NCBI GenBank assembly: GCA_964449675.1
Contig: CAYVAR010000037.1
Location: forward strand, 1-9,464
Direction: 5' to 3'
Length of the DNA stretch: 9,464 nt
Source: CAYVAR01 sp964449675
GTDB lineage: Bacteria; Patescibacteriota; Microgenomatia; UBA10105; UBA927
Under the pieces are notes generated by a model. It ran no database searches, had not been told where the DNA came from, and saw nothing but the letters and a program-made list of their open reading frames with translations. Positions 6,289-9,464 of this stretch are shown here, one piece after another. The first letter of the stretch is position 1. Every line of letters starts with the position of its first letter. Position numbers and translations under genes: made by a program.

Positions 6289-6453
6289 ACTGTGTCGTAC
6301 TCTCTTGCAGAGGATACAAATTGGAAATTCTCCATTATATGGGGAAGTATAGACCATTTGTAAATTCTGCAATGAGCGCGACACAGTAATTTTACAAACA
6401 ACTAGAGATCCCAAATTTTGTGCACTTGCGCACAAAAGGAGGGGTCTTTTTTT
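6289..6453 (+). ncRNA. Structured RNA element, copy 2 (long stem plus terminator)
   Basis: Closing stem ACTGTGTCG (6289-6297)/CGACACAGT (6379-6387); then TTGCAGA (6305-6311)/TCTGCAA (6366-6372), ACAAAT (6316-6321)/ATTTGT (6356-6361) and TTCTCC (6328-6333)/GGGGAA (6341-6346). A linker with TTACAAACAACTAGA leads to the terminator. It shares GTCGTACTCTCTT, the ACAAAC linker and the terminator design with the element at 5165-5291, while many stem sequences differ but still pair, suggesting that structure is conserved. It lies downstream of the small-membrane-protein operon. The family is not recognised. Confidence 0.55.
6407..6453 (+). terminator. Rho-independent terminator, copy 2
   Basis: Outer stem GATCCC (6407-6412)/GGGGTC (6441-6446); inner perfect stem TTTTGTGC (6416-6423)/GCACAAAA (6430-6437) with loop ACTTGC; then seven T (6447-6453). 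It probably ends the small-membrane-protein transcript. Confidence 0.85.
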
Positions 6454-6534
6454 ATGATAAGAGATGATCACATGATAGAAGAACGTGATGAACACGTGAT
6501 GATAAAAGCAGTAGGCTTAATTGGGTTATATCTA

Positions 6535-6543
6535 TGCTAAAAT
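6535..6543 (+). promoter_or_regulatory. Extended -10 promoter (TGC-TAAAAT) of the PIN-TRAM gene
   Basis: TGCTAAAAT followed by 7 nt and the ATG at 6551; no clear -35 and no Shine-Dalgarno site. This predicts a leaderless mRNA and argues for ATG 6551 over the upstream in-frame TTG at 6521, which lies before the -10. Confidence 0.65.
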
Positions 6544-6550
6544 AGCCTGT

Positions 6551-7426
6551 ATGGCAAAGAAAAAAATATTAAACACACAACTGCCTAACTCTGCAAAACT
6601 CACGGATAAACATGCAGATGAGATAAAACAGGCGACTGAGTCACCGCGGCGGCAGCCCCTTGAGGCGTTTACGAAACCTACAGCAGTTTTTACCCAAGCG
6701 CTCGCGCGGGAGATTGTGAGAAATCTCACGACGCTCGGCCAGATTACTAGTCGTCCGTTTCGTCGCCGGGAGAATAATGAAAAGGTGCAAGCGCCGAATT
6801 TGGGTGAGTATCCCATGCTGGTGGATACCAGTGTGCTTATTGATGGAAGACTCCTGCCTATTGTTAATAGCGGATTTTTAGTCGGGACGCTTCTGGTGCC
6901 GCAGTTTGTCTTAGGAGAAATACAGCATATTGCCGACAGCAGTGATAGTTTGCGCCGTGCAAAAGGAAGAAGAGGACTTGATGTGGTCAATAAGCTTAAA
7001 GGTCAAAAGGTAAACGGGTACTTGAAAGTAAAAATTATAAGCGACGACGCTATTGAAGTGAAAGAGGTCGATCATAAGCTCGTCGCTCTTGCGAAAAGAT
7101 GGTCGCACCTGCCCAGCGTCAGGCAGGTGCGGCTCATTACGATCGACTTTAACCTCGCTCACCTTGCCCGAGCACAAGGGATCAAAGTGCTAAGCGTCAA
7201 TGATCTCGCCCAGGCGATAAAGATGAGCATAGTGGCAGGCGAAGAGTTAACCGTCAAAATTACTCATGAAGGGAAAGAACGAGAGCAGGGGGTGGGGTAT
7301 TTGACCGATGGAACGATGATAGTAGTAGATAATGCACGTAGTCGAGTAGGACAGGATGTACTGGTTGTTATTACCAAAATCCATCAAACCCCCGCAGGAC
7401 AGTTGTTTTTTGCTAGGCTTAAGTAG
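6551..7426 (+). CDS. PIN domain protein with C-terminal TRAM domain (probable RNase)
   Basis: 291 aa from ATG 6551. Residues 1-75 are a polar, basic N-terminal region without the membrane helices found in Bacillus YacL-type relatives. The PIN domain spans about 88-222 with the expected acidic residues: D92 (LVDTSVLIDGR), E123 (LGEIQHIAD), D174 (VDHKLVALA) and D199 (ITIDFNL); RRAKGRRGLD is typical of the family. The TRAM domain, about 226-291 (GEELTVKITHEGKE...GVGYLTDGTMIVV), is a predicted RNA-binding module. PIN domains are Mg-dependent nucleases, but substrate and role here are unknown. Residues 185-194, between two catalytic aspartates, are encoded by a 28-bp palindrome and look inserted (SHLPSVRQVR). 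No antitoxin-like partner is adjacent, so this is more likely a housekeeping RNase than a toxin. A four-helix-bundle cassette follows directly after the stop. Confidence 0.9.
   Translation: MAKKKILNTQLPNSAKLTDKHADEIKQATESPRRQPLEAFTKPTAVFTQALAREIVRNLTTLGQITSRPFRRRENNEKVQAPNLGEYPMLVDTSVLIDGRLLPIVNSGFLVGTLLVPQFVLGEIQHIADSSDSLRRAKGRRGLDVVNKLKGQKVNGYLKVKIISDDAIEVKEVDHKLVALAKRWSHLPSVRQVRLITIDFNLAHLARAQGIKVLSVNDLAQAIKMSIVAGEELTVKITHEGKEREQGVGYLTDGTMIVVDNARSRVGQDVLVVITKIHQTPAGQLFFARLK
7104..7131. repeat. 28-bp palindromic repeat inside the PIN domain
   Basis: CGCACCTGCC (7104-7113) and GGCAGGTGCG (7122-7131) are perfect 10-bp inverted repeats around an 8-nt loop. They encode residues 185-194 of the PIN-TRAM protein, in a loop just before the strand carrying D199. 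The frame is intact. Confidence 0.8.
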
Positions 7427-7465
7427 AATCTACAAATCTACAAATAAGCAAATCTACAAATAAAT
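7427..7465. repeat. Left inverted repeat of the four-helix-bundle cassette
   Basis: Composed of CAAATCTACAAAT-type units; begins directly after the PIN-TRAM stop codon. The reverse complement of 7882-7919 matches its first 11 nt exactly and its last 17 nt with one mismatch. Confidence 0.75.
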
Positions 7466-7500
7466 TACTTAATGACTTAAATGAACGTAATGTGGAATGC

Positions 7501-7866
7501 TTATCCTTTTGTGTTCTCGATAATTTTACTCACTATAAGGAGGATTTCTTGAGATTCTTTGATGTACGGCTCAACCACGATTTTAGAAAGTATATCAGTA
7601 TCACGAACAAACCGTAACCAATAGTTTGTTTCTTTGGTTTCCTTCTTTGCAATTGTATATTTTGCCACGAAATCCCTCATGGATGTTGCTGCATCGGCTT
7701 CTTGATCGTTAGCTCCCATGGATGTAAGAGAAGAGGAAAGTTGGCTAATAATAGGTATATTTTCCGCTGTTTTGGGAATTTTCCTTACCACATCACGAAA
7801 GCAGCCAATGATAAATCGATAAATCCTCTGGTGGATATCTCTATCAGTATTTGCATATTTATTCAT
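7501..7866 (-). CDS. Four-helix-bundle protein (S23/IVS-encoded protein family)
   Basis: 121 aa, typical family length, ATG at 7866. The family pattern is clear in the central stretch: QLSSSLTSMGAN at 42-53, DQEADAATSMRDFVAKY at 54-70 and KETKETNYWLRF at 75-86, followed by a last helix (IVVEPYIKESQEILLIVSKII). Relatives include proteins encoded in 23S rRNA intervening sequences, and the fold is related to the Avd accessory protein of diversity-generating retroelements; a molecular function for stand-alone copies is not established. The gene is antisense to its neighbours and lies between imperfect inverted repeats of CAAATCTACAAAT units, suggesting it moved as a unit. No rRNA or reverse transcriptase is nearby. 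The -10 TAAAAT is 7 nt before the ATG, predicting a leaderless mRNA. Confidence 0.9.
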   Translation of the reverse strand: MNKYANTDRDIHQRIYRFIIGCFRDVVRKIPKTAENIPIISQLSSSLTSMGANDQEADAATSMRDFVAKYTIAKKETKETNYWLRFVRDTDILSKIVVEPYIKESQEILLIVSKIIENTKG

Positions 7867-7873
7867 TGAAGTA

Positions 7874-7882
7874 ATTTTAGCA
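7874..7882 (-). promoter_or_regulatory. Extended -10 promoter (TGC-TAAAAT) of the four-helix-bundle gene
   Basis: On the minus strand TGCTAAAAT, then 7 nt, then ATG. The -10 abuts the right inverted repeat, so the repeat would contribute any -35 region. The hexamer and spacing are the same as for the PIN-TRAM gene. Confidence 0.6.
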
Positions 7883-7919
7883 TTTATTTGCAGATTTGTA
7901 GATTTGTCATTTGTAGATT
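7882..7919. repeat. Right inverted repeat of the four-helix-bundle cassette
   Basis: On the plus strand ATTTGTAGATTTG-type units, the mirror of the left arm at 7427-7465. Together the arms enclose only the four-helix-bundle gene. Confidence 0.75.
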
Positions 7920-7932
7920 AGCTATCCTCAAG

Positions 7933-7941
7933 TTATCCACA
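7933..7941 (+). other. Isolated DnaA-box match
   Basis: TTATCCACA, an exact match to the bacterial DnaA-box consensus, followed by an A-rich tract. No second box, dnaA or dnaN is seen in the window, so it is not called an origin. Confidence 0.3.
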
Positions 7942-8005
7942 AAAAAATTAAAAAGGAAATTTCGCGTCCCAGCAGTCTTTTTGGTATTGAATACTATGGG
8001 TATAA

Positions 8006-8031
8006 CCTATAATTATAGGATAAAATCCTAT
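8006..8031. repeat. Overlapping palindromes upstream of the 67-aa gene
   Basis: CCTATAATTATAGG (8006-8019) is a perfect 14-bp palindrome. Its right arm also belongs to ATAGGAT (8015-8021)/ATCCTAT (8025-8031), so the shared arm can pair either way. It contains a TATAAT and lies just upstream of the -35 at 8037, a plausible operator or second promoter. Confidence 0.5.
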
Positions 8032-8036
8032 GGGAC

Positions 8037-8065
8037 TTGACAAGGATGGAAAAAAGGTGTTTGAT
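8037..8065 (+). promoter_or_regulatory. Promoter of the 67-aa gene
   Basis: A perfect TTGACA (8037-8042), a 17-nt spacer and TTTGAT (8060-8065), 9 nt before the ATG at 8075. The geometry is close to that of the dockerin promoter and again leaves almost no leader. Confidence 0.55.
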
Positions 8066-8074
8066 GGGTAAGCG

Positions 8075-8278
8075 ATGTTAAAACTACTGCTAACAAAATT
8101 GGGTTTCTCCGACGCAAAAGTCGGAGTAAAGGGCTACATATCTTCTCTTTTTGGGCAAGAGAAGAAAGTTTATACGTCACCGCTACGGGAGGAGCGAGAG
8201 CGGTTTGAAAGTGACGCAAAGGATCAACTCCTCAAGTTAAAGGAAAAAGGATTAAGCATACCAGTGTTTACGTTGTAA
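8075..8278 (+). CDS. Small unrecognised protein, 67 aa
   Basis: Starts MLKLLLTKLGFSDAKVG and ends LKEKGLSIPVFTL. It has no signal peptide; the N-terminal LKLLL stretch is too short for a membrane helix. The middle (PLREERERFESDAKDQLLKLKEKG) is highly charged and likely helical. Support for coding: a TTGACA-N17-TTTGAT promoter 9 nt upstream and a terminator-like hairpin directly after the stop. Against it: no recognised family and no Shine-Dalgarno site. The 7-bp inverted repeat CTCCGAC (8107-8113)/GTCGGAG (8120-8126) lies inside the gene. Possibly a small conserved protein of this lineage; function unknown. Confidence 0.55.
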   Translation: MLKLLLTKLGFSDAKVGVKGYISSLFGQEKKVYTSPLREERERFESDAKDQLLKLKEKGLSIPVFTL

Positions 8279-8284
8279 CCATTT

Positions 8285-8342
8285 AAAAAGCATCACTACC
8301 GCTAGCAAATTTGGGTTTGGGCTACGAATAGTAATGCTTTTT
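8285..8342 (+). terminator. Terminator-like hairpin after the 67-aa gene
   Basis: AAAAAGCAT (8285-8293) pairs with ATGCTTTTT (8334-8342), with TAC/GTA pairing further in and a smaller hairpin in the loop. The A tract on one side and T tract on the other would let it work in both directions. Confidence 0.65.
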
Positions 8343-8348
8343 ATTGTG

Positions 8349-8423
8349 GGTATCACTTCTTTTGAGCAGAGAAGATCGATACCTATTTGACAACGATATC
8401 AGTGGGCCTAATGACTGTCAAAT
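8349..8423. repeat. Tandem stem-loops in the intergenic region
   Basis: First, GGTATC (8349-8354)/GATACC (8378-8383), enclosing CTTCT/AGAAG. Then ATTTGACA (8385-8392)/TGTCAAAT (8416-8423). The latter competes with CTAATG (8408-8413)/CATTAG (8425-8430). No reading frame covers them. Between 8431 and 8517 nothing further is supported. Confidence 0.5.
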
Positions 8424-8517
8424 GCATTAGTGAAGCTGGTCTACTACAAATAGACTATTTCAACAAGATAAAAAGCATCTTTTCATTTTCCTCCTAGCAT
8501 TCGTATCCCATAAAATA

Positions 8518-8546
8518 TTGACAACTAATTTTACCCGGAGTACAAT
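8518..8546 (+). promoter_or_regulatory. Near-consensus promoter of a putative small RNA
   Basis: A perfect TTGACA (8518-8523), a 17-nt spacer and TACAAT (8541-8546), among the best sigma70-type promoters in the window. The predicted start is near 8553; no reading frame of useful length begins between it and the terminator at 8604-8669. Confidence 0.7.
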
Positions 8547-8552
8547 CTTCCC

Positions 8553-8669
8553 ACATTGGCCTAAGTAACTATTTTTGAGTAGAAAAGGTATACAAATACT
8601 TAAACGTACTTTGCATGGGGGATAGTTTGTTGGGCAGGCGAGCTATCTCCCATAAAGAGTACGTTTTTT
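8553..8669 (+). ncRNA. Putative ~117-nt small RNA
   Basis: Bounded by a strong promoter at 8518-8546 and a strong terminator hairpin at 8604-8669, with no open reading frame of note. The 5' half (8553-8603) is A/T-rich and may be mostly single-stranded, with a possible AAGTA/TACTT pairing. The 3' half is the terminator. It does not resemble tmRNA, 6S RNA, SRP RNA or RNase P RNA as I know them. It might instead be a leader ending in an attenuator upstream of the glycosyltransferase gene, whose start lies 37 nt beyond the T tract. The exact ends are inferred. Confidence 0.5.
8604..8669 (+). terminator. Strong terminator hairpin before the glycosyltransferase gene
   Basis: Outer stem ACGTACT (8604-8610)/AGTACGT (8658-8664). 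Inner 11-bp stem 8615-8625/8643-8653 (ATGGGGGATAG with CTATCTCCCAT, one G-T pair). A run of six T at 8664-8669 follows. Confidence 0.85.
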
Positions 8670-8695
8670 GGTGTACGCTTCAACTCATGGTAACG

Positions 8696-8701
8696 TATAG
8701 T
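8696..8701 (+). promoter_or_regulatory. Possible -10 element of the glycosyltransferase gene
   Basis: TATAGT lies 4 nt before the ATG at 8706; alternatively TGG-TAACGT at 8688-8696 lies 9 nt before it. Either would give a leaderless transcript, as no Shine-Dalgarno site is present. No clear -35 was found. Confidence 0.35.
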
Positions 8702-8705
8702 AGGT

Positions 8706-9464
8706 ATGCGTAAATATGTAAGGATTTTGAGTCTCACGATAGGTCTCGTTGTAGAAACGTATCTTCTGATTGAGCTCTCTGTTGATATCTATCAAACGTA
8801 TTTTCCCTTGCTTTGGATTGTAAGTCTTGTTTGTATAGGATATTTTTTTTGGAAAAAGAGAGAGAAAAAAGCATCAAACTTTTTACTAATAGAGTATTTT
8901 TTTGTATCTTGCGTCACTGCGTTATTTTTGTTTATTAACCTTCGCGATCTTACCCACTGGTACTTTAGCGTCATAAACGATGAGTATGCATTTTTCTTTC
9001 TAGCCAAATCTATCGCATCTGGAGCAACGGTGAATATTTTTAGTCAAGAAGGAGTCTATGGGATCATCCCGGTATTAAGTTCTTATTATCAAGGGATGGG
9101 AATGAAGATTTTTGGGATATCCAACTTCGGTTGGAAATCAAGTATTATTCTTTTTGTAGTCTCATCATTTATTCCGTTTTATCTGCTAGTTCGGTCGTTT
9201 TTAGGATCATTTTATGCGAGCACCTCCCTTATTATCCTATCTTTTTCTCACTACTTGTGGGCGTATCTTCGGACAGGATACTCGAATATCGAATCAGTTG
9301 CCATAAGCATATGGGCAATGTATTTTTTTTCGCACGGCATACCAAAGAAAAAGTCACCTCAATCAGATTATAGAGATCTATTTTATGACCAATGGATATT
9401 GTTTCTCTCTGGAGTGGCTGCAGGATTTGGATTTTACACATTTTTTTCAGCGCGATCAACTATT
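8706..9464 (+). CDS. GT-C/PMT-like membrane glycosyltransferase (partial, C-terminus outside window)
   Basis: 253 codons from ATG 8706 run open to the window edge. The sequence starts MRKYVRILSLTIGL and has membrane helices at about 7-25, 33-49, 61-78, 144-163, 170-187 and 228-248. The first extracytoplasmic loop carries NDEYAFFFLAKSIASG at 91-106; the D92-E93 pair in this place matches the catalytic acidic motif of dolichyl-phosphate-mannose-type and ArnT-type GT-C enzymes. It is followed by the usual YYQG and KIFGISNFGWKSSIIL pattern at 127-149. Such enzymes move a sugar from a lipid-linked donor to a protein or lipid outside the membrane. Donor and acceptor cannot be told; the Thr/Pro-rich surface proteins in this window are conceivable acceptors, but that is speculation. 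Confidence 0.8.
   Translation, partial: MRKYVRILSLTIGLVVETYLLIELSVDIYQTYFPLLWIVSLVCIGYFFWKKREKKASNFLLIEYFFVSCVTALFLFINLRDLTHWYFSVINDEYAFFFLAKSIASGATVNIFSQEGVYGIIPVLSSYYQGMGMKIFGISNFGWKSSIILFVVSSFIPFYLLVRSFLGSFYASTSLIILSFSHYLWAYLRTGYSNIESVAISIWAMYFFSHGIPKKKSPQSDYRDLFYDQWILFLSGVAAGFGFYTFFSARSTI

Noticed and set aside
6044..6352. 102-codon plus-strand frame overlapping the two tiny membrane genes
   Set aside because: It overlaps two genes with good ribosome binding sites in other frames, has no such site itself, and runs into the structured terminator region.
6551..7426. PIN domain as the toxin of a toxin-antitoxin pair
   Set aside because: At 291 aa with a C-terminal TRAM domain it is larger than VapC-type toxins, and no small antitoxin gene precedes it; the upstream gene is a membrane peptide with its own terminator.
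7501..7866. Diversity-generating retroelement, because of the Avd-like four-helix bundle
   Set aside because: No reverse transcriptase and no template/variable repeat pair are present; the flanking repeats are short, inverted and AT-rich.
7933..7941. Replication origin at the perfect DnaA box
   Set aside because: Only one box was found, with no dnaA or dnaN nearby; a single 9-mer match can occur by chance.

Overview
The window looks like chromosomal DNA of an uncultivated candidate-phyla-radiation bacterium (Patescibacteria), perhaps a Microgenomates-type lineage. This is inferred from gene content, not from a marker gene: a secreted cohesin/dockerin pair with Thr-Pro linkers, a PaaX-like regulator with a Cas2-like domain, a PIN-TRAM protein, a four-helix-bundle (S23/IVS-like) protein, a GT-C glycosyltransferase, and many small palindromic repeats, some inside genes. 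No rRNA, tRNA, CRISPR array or transposase was seen.

Layout. 1-2400 (minus strand): a two-gene surface operon, a membrane-anchored dockerin protein followed, with an 11-nt overlap, by a secreted cohesin-PKD protein that runs off the left edge. 2401-2488: a divergent promoter region. 2489-4137 (plus): an unrecognised 96-aa gene overlapping radA by 4 nt (ATGA). 4281-5081: the PaaX-like regulator. 5082-5498: a run of stem-loops and terminators and then a good promoter. 5499-6242: three small membrane-protein genes with strong Shine-Dalgarno sites. 6243-6520: a second, diverged copy of the structured terminator element. 6551-7426: PIN-TRAM protein. 7427-7919: a four-helix-bundle gene on the minus strand between imperfect inverted repeats. 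7920-8705: a short 67-aa gene, several palindromes and a probable ~117-nt small RNA with its own promoter and terminator. 8706-9464: a GT-C/PMT-like membrane glycosyltransferase, cut by the right edge.

Two themes stand out. First, translation signals fall into two classes. Most independently transcribed genes (at 2489, 6551, 7866 minus, and probably 2400 minus, 4281, 8075 and 8706) have a -10 hexamer only 4-9 nt before the start codon and no Shine-Dalgarno site, which predicts leaderless mRNAs; the three-gene membrane operon instead has clear GGAGG-type sites. Second, palindromic repeats are abundant and two sit inside conserved genes without breaking frame: a 75-bp (25-codon) palindrome in radA and a 28-bp palindrome in the PIN-TRAM gene. 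The most novel-looking unit is the small-membrane-protein operon lying between two related RNA structures (5165-5291 and 6289-6453).
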